A DNA stretch of 49,004 bases from an uncultured Phycisphaerales bacterium (GTDB lineage: Bacteria; Planctomycetota; Phycisphaerae; Phycisphaerales; UBA1924): NCBI GenBank assembly GCA_903929885.1, contig CAIYWI010000076.1, positions 1 through 49,004 on the forward strand, read 5' to 3'. How positions within the stretch are numbered: the first letter of the stretch is position 1; each line of letters starts with the position of its first letter. The translations under genes and the position numbers were made by a program. The notes beneath the pieces are model-generated. The model saw nothing but the letters and a program-made list of their open reading frames with translations, searched no databases and was not told the origin of the DNA. Positions 32,881-40,217 of the stretch are shown piece by piece.

Positions 32881-33117
32881 ATGAAGCACCTCCTGTCAGC
32901 CCTGTTGCTCGCGACGGTCGTGGCGATGCCCCTGGCCGCGACGTCCGTGGCCCTTGCGCAGCCCCCGGCGACCGACGCGCCCGCCGCCCCCGCGCCGCCG
33001 ACGCCCGGCAAGCCCGACGAGCCGCCGCTGGTCATGAACTACTTCGTGATGCTCATCATCCTCGCCGTGGTGATCGGCGCGAACCTGATCCCCAGCAAGC
33101 GCGGCCACCAGGACTGA
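32881..33117 (+). CDS. Small membrane protein with signal peptide and Pro/Ala-rich spacer
   Basis: 78 residues: signal peptide (MKHLLSALLLATVVAMPLAA then TSVALAQ), a proline/alanine-rich mature segment (about 28-48), and a C-terminal hydrophobic helix (LVMNYFVMLIILAVVIGANL) ending IPSKRGHQD. Both membrane segments suggest a cleaved signal plus a single anchor, or two anchors. It belongs to a series of three small plus-strand genes after the phosphatase. No family is recognised. Confidence 0.7.
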   Translation: MKHLLSALLLATVVAMPLAATSVALAQPPATDAPAAPAPPTPGKPDEPPLVMNYFVMLIILAVVIGANLIPSKRGHQD

Positions 33118-33148
33118 GTCTCGCACCTCGCGTGGGACGGAGCCCGAC

Positions 33149-33460
33149 ATGAACCGCTACCTCAAGGACAACCGTCCGCTGCTGGCGCTCAACGTGCTGC
33201 TGGTCGCGGCGCTCGTGGCCGTGACCTGGGCCCCGCCCGCAGACGCCCAGAACGCCGCCCCGCCCCGCGAAGGACGCATCCGGGGCGACTACACGATGGT
33301 GAGCGGACGCGTGAACGCCGGCGGCGCGGCCGCCATCTATGTGCTCGACGCGGCCAACCGCGAGATGATCGCCCTCCGCTGGGATGCGGCCAAGCAGTCG
33401 CTGACGGGCGTGGGGTATCGCGATCTCGACGCCGACGGTCGAAGTTCCCCCGGCCGCTGA
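33149..33460 (+). CDS. Small secreted protein, first of a paralogous pair
   Basis: 103 residues with an N-terminal signal or anchor (LLALNVLLVAALVAVTWAPP, then ADAQ as probable cleavage). The mature part contains GDYTMVSGRVNAGGAAAIYV followed by LDAANREMIALRWDAAKQSL, with a short beta-strand pattern. The second gene of the pair (33479) repeats the layout, with DLLLVLDESSEELLVYRTDL in place of that block. The first gene is 31 bp downstream of the 78-residue protein gene. It may be a scaffold or surface component. The C-terminus DLDADGRSSPGR recalls a Ca-binding DxDxDG loop. Confidence 0.65.
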   Translation: MNRYLKDNRPLLALNVLLVAALVAVTWAPPADAQNAAPPREGRIRGDYTMVSGRVNAGGAAAIYVLDAANREMIALRWDAAKQSLTGVGYRDLDADGRSSPGR

Positions 33461-33478
33461 GCCCCTCCGGAGTCAACG

Positions 33479-33805
33479 ATGGATCGCTCGACCTCATCGC
33501 ACCGACGGATCCTCGGCGTGGCCGCCGCGGGGCTCGCGTCGCTGCTGGCGCTCCACGCCATCGGCCACGCGCCCCCGATCGGGGGCGGCGGTTCGTCGGC
33601 CCAGGCCGGCATGGTCTCGCAGGCCGGCCAGCACACGATCATGACCGCCGACGCCAACAACGAGGATCTGCTGCTGGTGCTCGACGAGTCGAGCGAGGAA
33701 CTGCTCGTCTATCGCACCGATCTCAACAAGGGCGTGCAACTCTTCCAGCGGCTGCGCCTCCCCGAGGTCTTCATCGACGCGCGGGCCCGCGCCACCGGTC
33801 GCTGA
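33479..33805 (+). CDS. Small secreted protein, second of a paralogous pair
   Basis: 108 residues: signal or anchor (RILGVAAAGLASLLALHAIG), Gly-rich spacer (PPIGGGGSSAQAG), then HTIMTADANNEDLLLVLDES and SEELLVYRTDLNKGVQLFQR. The last 60 residues align with the neighbour encoded at 33149-33460 as an alternating strand pattern, so they are probably diverged duplicates. It is 18 bp downstream of its paralogue and 27 bp upstream of the outer-membrane-barrel gene. This supports a co-transcribed unit. Function unknown. Confidence 0.65.
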   Translation: MDRSTSSHRRILGVAAAGLASLLALHAIGHAPPIGGGGSSAQAGMVSQAGQHTIMTADANNEDLLLVLDESSEELLVYRTDLNKGVQLFQRLRLPEVFIDARARATGR

Positions 33806-33820
33806 GTCCGCCCGTTCGCG

Positions 33821-33826
33821 TATGCT
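33821..33826 (+). promoter_or_regulatory. -10 box TATGCT six bases before the barrel-protein gene
   Basis: TATGCT then six bases then the ATG at 33833. It lies in the 27-bp gap after the small secreted-protein pair, suggesting an internal promoter with a leaderless transcript. Confidence 0.4.
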
Positions 33827-33832
33827 TGGCCC

Positions 33833-34657
33833 ATGCTGATTCCAGTGATGCTGGCTGCGTGCGCTGCCGCCCCGATCGGGGCGACTGAACCCGTCAACGA
33901 GCCGTGGATCTTCAAGGGCCACGCGGGCGTCTGGTACGCGGGCATCGCCGCCGACCTGACGCTCCCTCGCGCCGCGTCGGGCGACGCCGCCACCCGATCC
34001 ACCCAGGACCTCAACCTCAGCGGGCCGCGACTGACCCCCATGGGCGAACTCAGCGCCGCCAAGGGGCCGTGGCTCTTCGAACTCCGCGGCTTTGCTTTCG
34101 ACGCCGACGCCGTCAGCGAGCAGCCCGTCGGCGGCTCGCTGGGCGACGTCGACTTCGACGCCTCCGAACGGGTCAAGGCCGAGATCGACATGGCGACCTT
34201 CGAGTTGGCCGCCGGCCACGCCATCGCCGACTACCGCAGCGACGCGTCGTCGTCGGGCGCCACCACGCTGGCGGTCGACCTGCGCGTCGTCGGCGGCGTC
34301 CGCCTGATCGATTCATCCGTCTCCTTCTCGCTCCCCGACGGCGGCGCGGGCGTCATCGCGGATTCGGAGGACGTGCTCACCGCGCACCCGCTGCTGGGCC
34401 TGCGAGCCGACGCCGACTTCCACGAACGATTCACCATCTCGCTCGAAATGACCGCCGGGTGGCTCCCCGGCACGACCGATTCCGCCGGGCTCGACATCGT
34501 CGTGGGCGGCCAGTGGCGACCGGTGCCCAACGTCGGCGTGCAGGTGGGCTACAGGGCCTTGTTCCTCGACATCGAATCGGGCGACGGCAACGAGGCCTTC
34601 GAGTTCGGCTCGGCCTCGCTTCAGGGGCTGTTCGGCGGCGTCGGATTCCGCTTCTGA
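33833..34657 (+). CDS. Predicted outer-membrane beta-barrel protein
   Basis: 274 residues. A short signal peptide (LIPVMLAACAAAPIGA) precedes an all-beta sequence of alternating hydrophobic residues with repeated aromatic strand ends: HAGVWYAGIAADLTLP, WLFELRGFAFDADAV, VKAEIDMATFELAAGHAIAD, FTISLEMTAGWLPG, VGVQVGYRALFLDIE. It ends in a C-terminal Phe (FGGVGFRF), the usual outer-membrane-barrel assembly signal. The layout fits an 8-10-strand OmpA/OmpW-like barrel. Substrate unknown. Neighbours are small secreted proteins on the same strand. Confidence 0.7.
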   Translation: MLIPVMLAACAAAPIGATEPVNEPWIFKGHAGVWYAGIAADLTLPRAASGDAATRSTQDLNLSGPRLTPMGELSAAKGPWLFELRGFAFDADAVSEQPVGGSLGDVDFDASERVKAEIDMATFELAAGHAIADYRSDASSSGATTLAVDLRVVGGVRLIDSSVSFSLPDGGAGVIADSEDVLTAHPLLGLRADADFHERFTISLEMTAGWLPGTTDSAGLDIVVGGQWRPVPNVGVQVGYRALFLDIESGDGNEAFEFGSASLQGLFGGVGFRF

Positions 34658-34700
34658 CCCGCCCGCGTTCGACGGCCGTTCGGTTGGTCTGCACAGGGGC

Positions 34701-34728
34701 TTGCACGGCGAGGACACGGGCGTACACT
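34701..34728 (+). promoter_or_regulatory. Candidate promoter of the HU gene
   Basis: TTGCAC (34701-34706), a 16-base spacer, and TACACT (34723-34728). It predicts a leader of about 175 bases before the HU start at 34909. Confidence 0.4.
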
Positions 34729-34818
34729 CCGCCCGGCTGCGCTGGTTCCATTCGTGTCGGAACGGGGGAGCTCTCGGGAACGTCGCTCGGGCGGTCGTTC
34801 GGAACAGGGAAGACGTAG

Positions 34819-34841
34819 GTTGCGGATAACACGTTGCGGAT
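34819..34841. repeat. Direct repeat GTTGCGGAT in the HU leader
   Basis: GTTGCGGAT occurs at 34819-34827 and 34833-34841 (14-bp period). A TTTGCGG remnant follows around 34848. It could be a binding site for HU itself or another regulator; a leader RNA element is also possible. Confidence 0.45.
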
Positions 34842-34908
34842 TGGGTCTTTGCGGCCCGGTCCGCCGCCAGAACAAGCCCGGTGCGGACCGGCCGATGGAG
34901 AGGCGTCG

Positions 34909-35271
34909 ATGGCCACGGTGACCAAGCGCGAAATGATCGAGAAAGTTGCGGAGCGGACGGGGCTCAAGCGGGCCGACGTCCAGGAAGTGCTCCAGCAACT
35001 CCTCGATCAGATCATTTCGGAGCTCAAGAAGGGCAATCGCCTCGAGTTCCGCGACTTCGGCGTGTTCGAGGTTCGTGAGCGGGCGATGCGTGTGGCGCAA
35101 AACCCCAAGACGCTCGAGAAGGTCACCGTGCCCGCCAAGCGCGCCGTCAAGTTCAAGGTCGGGCGCCTCATGCGCGACAGCGTCGAGACGCCGCGGGCAG
35201 CCGCCAAGCAGGCCGCTTCCTCTTCGACCATCGCCGAACTCAAGCCGCCGACCGCGCCCAGCCACGCCTGA
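34909..35271 (+). CDS. HU/IHF-family DNA-binding protein with basic, Ala-rich tail
   Basis: 120 residues from the ATG at 34909 with GGAGAGGCG as ribosome site. The first 90 residues are a complete HU/IHF-like fold: MATVTKREMIEKVAERTGLK, VQEVLQQLLDQIISELKKGN, RLEFRDFGVFEVRERAMRV, NPKTLEKVTVPAKRAVKFKV. The usual RNP intercalating arm reads AQNPKTLEKVTVP. A roughly 25-residue C-terminal extension is Ala/Lys/Ser-rich (AAAKQAASSSTIAELK), as in several planctomycete and actinobacterial HU variants. It is a nucleoid-shaping protein, expressed from its own promoter region. Confidence 0.93.
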   Translation: MATVTKREMIEKVAERTGLKRADVQEVLQQLLDQIISELKKGNRLEFRDFGVFEVRERAMRVAQNPKTLEKVTVPAKRAVKFKVGRLMRDSVETPRAAAKQAASSSTIAELKPPTAPSHA

Positions 35272-35381
35272 GCGCCTCGTCGTGACGGTCGCCATCCCGA
35301 CGGCGAGAACACGTCCCGTCGCCTCGCTTTGAGGAAGGCGGAAGTCCATGTCGTGTTCGTCGAGCGGAGCGGCACCGGCGC

Positions 35382-37028
35382 TCAGGGCGTCGGGAAGTCC
35401 GAGCGGAAGCGAGCGTCGGCTCCCGGGATGACGGTCACGCCGTTGATCCAGTGGCTCGACGCGAACGACACGGCGGCGAAGTTGGTGTTGAAGGTCGCGC
35501 CGACGATGCGAATGCGACCGATGCGCGACGTCGTGCTGCGGAAGCGGTCGTCGGCGTTGAAGTACTGGCCGTCGACGTGGTCGAGCGAGCAGGTGACCAG
35601 CGAGTTGGTCGCCGCCCCGCGGACCGTGAGCGTGCCCAGCGAGCCCGCGCTGAAGACGTCGGCGGCGGTGCCGGTGCCGCCGATGTCGCCGTTGGAGCCA
35701 AGACTCGTGCCCGCGAAGATGCTCGCGCCGTTCATGCTGCCCTGAACCAGCACGCTGCCGATGGTGGGGGCGGCGATGCGGCCCTGCATGGCGCCCTTGA
35801 TCTCGACGGCGCTGACGGTGCCGCTGGCGTTGAGCACGAAGGACGAGCCGGTGGAGCCGACGACGAAGCGTGTCACCGAGCCGGTGACGTCCATCAGGCT
35901 GTTGACCGAGCCGCCGACGGTGACGGTGTGCACGCCGGCCGAGGCGCGGATGCGGGGCGCGAAGTCGCCTTCGACGTCTAGTCGCCGGATCGAGCGGGCC
36001 ACCAGCGCGTCGGTGCTGCCGTCGGTGGTCGTCCACGACGAGACGGTCATCGTGCCGATGTCGCCGGTGCTGCTCAGACTCGTGTTGACGATGCTCCCGA
36101 CCTGGGCGGTCAGCGCGTCGCTGCCGCCGATCGACCACGTGGAGCCGGAGATGCCGTTGGCTCCGATGAAGCGGAGGCCGCCCGAGATGGAGATGTTGCC
36201 TGTGACGTTGATCTCGGGGATCTGCAGGCGGTTGAGCGAGCCGGTGACGGTGATGTTCGAGACCGTTCCCGGCAGGACCTTCTCGCCGGTGCGGATGAGC
36301 AGACTCGAGGAGCGGGTGGTGCCCGTGGCCGAGACCGAGAGCGTACCGGTGAGGCCGGTGCCCGACGACGTGACGACCCCGTCGCCCGGTCCGAGGATCT
36401 CGAACTTGAGCGTCTGGAACGAGTTGGTGGGGATCGTGACCGTCCGCTGCTTGGTCTTGCCGGTGCCGCCGCCGATCGCGTAGTTGAGGCCTACCGACGC
36501 GGTCGAGAAGGCATTGTTGTTGGCGCTGTTGGCGTCGGACGCGCCGCCGAGGAAGGAGATGAAGGCCCTGATGAAGTACTGTCCGGCCGGCAGCGCGATG
36601 CCGTTCACGATGCCCAGCGGGTCGTGGGGCATGGCCTCGGCGGCGTCGGGCGTGAACGACTCGCCCGCGCGGATCGGATTGAATCGATCGATCGACTTGT
36701 AGACGTAGTCGGAACCCACGGCGCGATCGCTCGACAGGAAGAGAAAGACGCGGAAGCGAGCCGTCATTGTCTCGTCGCCCACGTTCTTGATCGTCACCGG
36801 AATCTTGATGAGGTCGTTCTGCACCGCCGGCGAGAACCGCAGCGTCGGCGTGCCCACCGTCACCTCGAGATCGGCGGCAAGTTGCATCCTCGACTCGAGC
36901 GACTCGAGCGTCTCGGGATGGCACCCGGCGAGGGGATTCAGGCGCTGGAAGAGATGGTTCGGCACGTCGTGACTCCGCTGGGCAGGGATCGTGTCGTCCG
37001 CACTATCGGTCATCCGTCCCGCCGACAT
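35382..37028 (-). CDS. LEPR-XLL-type secreted surface protein (first paralogue)
   Basis: 548 residues. Near residue 40-52 the sequence TLESLESRMQLAADLEV is a variant of the planctomycete LEPR-XLL N-terminal motif (LEPRxLLAAD). A CARDB-like domain follows (DLEVTVGTPTLRFSPA, VTIKNVGDETMTARFRVFLF). Then come many short repeats such as GSLNRLQIPEINVTGNISIS that suggest a parallel beta-helix or stacked-strand body. TACAGT (minus, 37039-37044) lies ten bases before the 37028 start; an ATG at 37013 is also possible. The HU gene is convergent. The C-terminus shows no PEP-CTERM or dockerin. Probably surface-exposed, structural or adhesive. Confidence 0.8.
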   Translation of the reverse strand: MSAGRMTDSADDTIPAQRSHDVPNHLFQRLNPLAGCHPETLESLESRMQLAADLEVTVGTPTLRFSPAVQNDLIKIPVTIKNVGDETMTARFRVFLFLSSDRAVGSDYVYKSIDRFNPIRAGESFTPDAAEAMPHDPLGIVNGIALPAGQYFIRAFISFLGGASDANSANNNAFSTASVGLNYAIGGGTGKTKQRTVTIPTNSFQTLKFEILGPGDGVVTSSGTGLTGTLSVSATGTTRSSSLLIRTGEKVLPGTVSNITVTGSLNRLQIPEINVTGNISISGGLRFIGANGISGSTWSIGGSDALTAQVGSIVNTSLSSTGDIGTMTVSSWTTTDGSTDALVARSIRRLDVEGDFAPRIRASAGVHTVTVGGSVNSLMDVTGSVTRFVVGSTGSSFVLNASGTVSAVEIKGAMQGRIAAPTIGSVLVQGSMNGASIFAGTSLGSNGDIGGTGTAADVFSAGSLGTLTVRGAATNSLVTCSLDHVDGQYFNADDRFRSTTSRIGRIRIVGATFNTNFAAVSFASSHWINGVTVIPGADARFRSDFPTP

Positions 37029-37123
37029 TCGTCAGGGGACTGTACGCGCACGCCCGATCCGGTCCGTCCGCCCCGGGGCTTCCTGAGGCGCGCCCCAGTC
37101 CGACGACGCGCCTTCAATGCCCC

Positions 37124-37375
37124 ATGAAGGCGATGCTCGGACTCGGCATGATGCTCGCGGGCCTTGCGACCATGGTCGCGGGCGCTTGGCGAGCCCTCGC
37201 GCCCGTCGCCACGTTGTATCGCGAGACGATCGACGCGCCGCTCGATTCGAACGCCACCGGCGAGGGCGTCGTCGGCGACATGGTGCCGGGCCTGATCGTC
37301 GGAGCGCTGGGAGCGGGCGTCTATGTCGTGGGCGCGGTGATGCGACGCGCCGCGCGGGCGCGTCGACCCCGCTGA
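37124..37375 (+). CDS. Small two-helix membrane protein between surface paralogues
   Basis: 83 residues with hydrophobic segments at about 2-22 (KAMLGLGMMLAGLATMVAGA) and 53-72 (MVPGLIVGALGAGVYVVGAV), and a basic end (RRAARARRPR). It starts 95 bp from the divergent first surface paralogue and converges on the second, 4 bp between stops. Function unknown. Confidence 0.6.
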   Translation: MKAMLGLGMMLAGLATMVAGAWRALAPVATLYRETIDAPLDSNATGEGVVGDMVPGLIVGALGAGVYVVGAVMRRAARARRPR

Positions 37376-37379
37376 CGGC

Positions 37380-38960
37380 TCATCCGGCCAGTTCCGAGTC
37401 GTCCAGCCACATGAACCGGGAATCGAGCTCGGTCCGGATCGGCGCCCCGCCGATGCGGGCCGCCGGCGGCAGGGTCGTGGCGGCGATGATGAGATCGTTT
37501 GCCGCCCCGCGGATCTCGATCTTGCCGATGGAGCCCCGACCGGCGATCTCGTCGTCGGCGTTGAGCACGCTGCCGTCGCCCGGATCGACGCCGCAGGCGA
37601 AGCGGCCGCAGCCCAGCGCGCCGCGGACGGCGATGGAGCCGATCATGCCGCCGCCCCAGGTCACCACCGCGCCGTTGCCCTCGGTCAGCGCGGGCAACGC
37701 GGTGGCGTCGAAGGTGCAGCCCGTGGCCACCTCGATGCGCTCCGCCGTGCCAAGGTCCAGCCGCAGCAGCGACCGGGCCCAGACCGACCCGACGGTGGTG
37801 GTGGCGGCCGCGAACGCGCCCACCGTGCCGCTGCTGATCAGCATGCCCGAATCGACGGTCGCGGCGGTGAACGATCCGACGTTGCCGACCACGGCCATCT
37901 GACCGCCGAAGACCCCGCCGATCCGCATCGAGCCCAGCGTGTTGGCCGGCGCCCCCGCGCCGGTCAGCGAGGTCAGCGCGCTGAAGTCGCCCTTGACATG
38001 GAGGCGGCCGATCCACGGCGCGGCGATCGTCGAGTTCGAGTCGGGCGAGGTGTCCTCGGCCGCCACGAGCCACGACCAACTCGCCACATCCATCTGGGCC
38101 ACCGGCGTTGCCGTCGAGAGCCGCAGGTTGGAGACGTCTCTGGCCGCGAACCGCATCGGGGCGCCGGCGCCCGTCACGGTCATGTCGAGTTCGTCGATGT
38201 CGCGGGCAGCGAACTCGCCCAGCGAGCCCGCCACCGACAGCGAGCCCGTCAGGTCGATGCCCTTGGCGTCGATCCGGCGCAGCGATCCCGCGACGTTGAT
38301 CGTGTTGTCGAGCGTCGCGACCGCGTCCCCCCCCTTGGCGACGATCGTGAACTGCGTCGAGGCATCCGTGCCGATCAGGTCCAGCCCCGCGCGCTCGCCC
38401 TCGAACTCGGCGGGCCGGAACTCGCCGTACCCCGCCCCCCTGAGCCCGAAGGTCACCACCGTGCCGTCCTCGTCGGTGGTGCTCAGCAGGATGTTGCGAC
38501 GGTTGCCGAAGGTGCCGAAGAGGTAGCGCAGCACGAGGCCGTCCTCGCGCGTCGCCGTGTCGTCGGCGGCCGATCCGGTGAAGGCCGACGGATCGAGCAT
38601 GACCGACAGGTCGTGTTCTCCCGGCGGAGCCGCGTCGGTCACCGTCCATCGAGTCGAGAGCACGGTCGACTTGCCCGGCGCCAGCGACACCGGCTTGGTG
38701 ATCGTCGCCACCTGCGAGGGGTCGCCCGCGCCGTCCGGGGCGAGGAATCGAACCGTGACGGGGCCCGACATCGGCGCATCGCCTCGGTTGGTCACGCGTG
38801 CGGCGAGCACGAGCTTGTCGCCTGGCACGACGAACGTGGGAAGCACGCTCGTGAGTTCCACGCCCAGATCGGCCGCCAGCAGCGTGCGTGGATCGAGGGG
38901 CTCAAGCGCGGGGCCGAGGCCGGCGCGGGAGGCGACACGTCGGGCGAGTGGAGCGTGCAT
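37380..38960 (-). CDS. LEPR-XLL-type secreted surface protein (second paralogue)
   Basis: 526 residues. An N-terminal ALEPLDPRTLLAADLGVEL is a near-exact LEPR-XLL motif (residues about 18-36). A CARDB-like segment (FVVPGDKLVLAARVTNRGDA) and Ala/Gly/Thr-rich short repeats follow (SLRRIDAKGIDLTGSLSVAG). The C-terminal section includes GDGSVLNADDEIAGRGSIGK and IEIRGAANDLIIAATTLPP, very similar in position to NADDRFRSTTSRIGRIRIVG in the first paralogue. The two therefore share a body plan and a C-terminal module. It is likely exported and surface-located. Confidence 0.8.
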   Translation of the reverse strand: MHAPLARRVASRAGLGPALEPLDPRTLLAADLGVELTSVLPTFVVPGDKLVLAARVTNRGDAPMSGPVTVRFLAPDGAGDPSQVATITKPVSLAPGKSTVLSTRWTVTDAAPPGEHDLSVMLDPSAFTGSAADDTATREDGLVLRYLFGTFGNRRNILLSTTDEDGTVVTFGLRGAGYGEFRPAEFEGERAGLDLIGTDASTQFTIVAKGGDAVATLDNTINVAGSLRRIDAKGIDLTGSLSVAGSLGEFAARDIDELDMTVTGAGAPMRFAARDVSNLRLSTATPVAQMDVASWSWLVAAEDTSPDSNSTIAAPWIGRLHVKGDFSALTSLTGAGAPANTLGSMRIGGVFGGQMAVVGNVGSFTAATVDSGMLISSGTVGAFAAATTTVGSVWARSLLRLDLGTAERIEVATGCTFDATALPALTEGNGAVVTWGGGMIGSIAVRGALGCGRFACGVDPGDGSVLNADDEIAGRGSIGKIEIRGAANDLIIAATTLPPAARIGGAPIRTELDSRFMWLDDSELAG

Positions 38961-39090
38961 GTCGAACGGTCATCGGTTCGGGGGAGCGTCGCCTCGACCC
39001 GCCCGTGTCGGGGTTGATGTCGGACGGGCCCTGCCCGGGCGATGGTGATGCGTGTGCGCCCTGTGCACTCCCGATAACCGCCGCGAGACA

Positions 39091-39978
39091 TCAGCGGCGT
39101 CGACGTCGTGCGGCGGCGAGGGCCGCAAGCGAGCACAAGGCGATGCCCGCGCCCGGGGCGGGAATCGCGCCGCGAACGGCGATGGTCCCGCCGCGAGAGA
39201 CGACGGGGAGGTAGGCGATCGCGGCGGCGCTCTGGGCGGGCGTGGCGAACCAACCGGCGACGGGCCCGTCCTGGCCGAATCGCGAGATGCCGCCGGAAGG
39301 AAGTTCCACGTGGAGCGCGCGGTCGGTCAGTGACGGATCGACGATGAGGCCGAACTTGAAGAGGATCAGGCCGGCGGTGGCGGCGGTGCGAACCGCGGAG
39401 GCGCCGGCCTCGGCCGGGGCTTGCGAGCAGACGATCCCTCCCGCGCCGTTGGTGTTGTTGAAGGCCAGGGGGCCGGTGAGCGGTCCGGTTCCGATGTCGT
39501 TGGTGGTTCGGACCTGGGCGAGGCGCGCGAGGCGGTCGCCTTGGATGATGCTGACATGCGTTCCCAGCGTCGTGTCGAACCCGCCGGACGAGGGGCCCAG
39601 GGCGGTGGCGGCGAAGGGGAAGATGCGTCCGAAGCCGGCCTGACCGGGCTCGGGCTTGTCGAAGGCGACCTGACCGGTTTGCTGGCTGCCCGACGCGAGA
39701 AAGGGCAGGACGCGATCCTGCTCGCTCGACCACCCGCGGATTCGGGGCTGGAAGTTGACCCACGCCAGGCCGTGAACCGGGGTCGGGCCGTCATGGGAGG
39801 CGATGACGCGGACGTTGACCTGCGTGCCGGGCCGGACTTGGATGTCGCGTGTCCAGCGGATGTTGTCGGTGCTGAACTCGATGCCCAGGGCGGTATAGGC
39901 CTCGGTGGCGTGGGCCGGCGAGGCCGCGATGAGCAGCACGACGAGTGCGCGGAGGGGTTTGGATCGGGGCCAGGGCAT
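39091..39978 (-). CDS. PEP-CTERM-type secreted protein
   Basis: 295 residues from the ATG at 39978. Signal peptide LRALVVLLIAASPAHA. The mature part is a beta-rich protein with YTALGIEFSTDNIRWTRDIQ and VDPSLTDRALHVELPSGGIS. The C-terminus IPAPGAGIALCSLAALAAAR and a run of Arg is a PEP-CTERM anchor/sorting signal. A TACACT box (39989-39994) is ten bases before the ATG. It is monocistronic, with a 130-bp gap to the LEPR-type gene downstream. No enzymatic motif is visible. Confidence 0.75.
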   Translation of the reverse strand: MPWPRSKPLRALVVLLIAASPAHATEAYTALGIEFSTDNIRWTRDIQVRPGTQVNVRVIASHDGPTPVHGLAWVNFQPRIRGWSSEQDRVLPFLASGSQQTGQVAFDKPEPGQAGFGRIFPFAATALGPSSGGFDTTLGTHVSIIQGDRLARLAQVRTTNDIGTGPLTGPLAFNNTNGAGGIVCSQAPAEAGASAVRTAATAGLILFKFGLIVDPSLTDRALHVELPSGGISRFGQDGPVAGWFATPAQSAAAIAYLPVVSRGGTIAVRGAIPAPGAGIALCSLAALAAARRRRR

Positions 39979-39988
39979 CACGACCTCG

Positions 39989-39994
39989 AGTGTA
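39989..39994 (-). promoter_or_regulatory. -10 box TACACT of the second PEP-CTERM gene
   Basis: TACACT on the minus strand, ten bases before the ATG at 39978, giving a very short leader. Confidence 0.4.
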
Positions 39995-40217
39995 CAACAT
40001 CGGGCCTTGGGGACGGGCCAGGGATGGGCGAATCGGCGTCCGCGAGGCGTTATGGGTCGCGGCTCGACGCCCCTGCGGGGCACGGGCGGCGGCAATCCGA
40101 CGTCGAGAGTTGCCTGAAACCGATTGATGGCTCACACTCGTATGGTTGGAAGCGGGACGTCCGTCGCGGGTGTCGGTGCGCGTGCGGACGGTTGAGGACC
40201 TCCACTGGAGCGAGCGA

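Noticed and set aside
35298-35334. Terminator downstream of the HU gene
   Set aside because: CGACGG/CCGTCG and CCTC/GAGG stems are present but short, with no T-tract, so the evidence is too weak.
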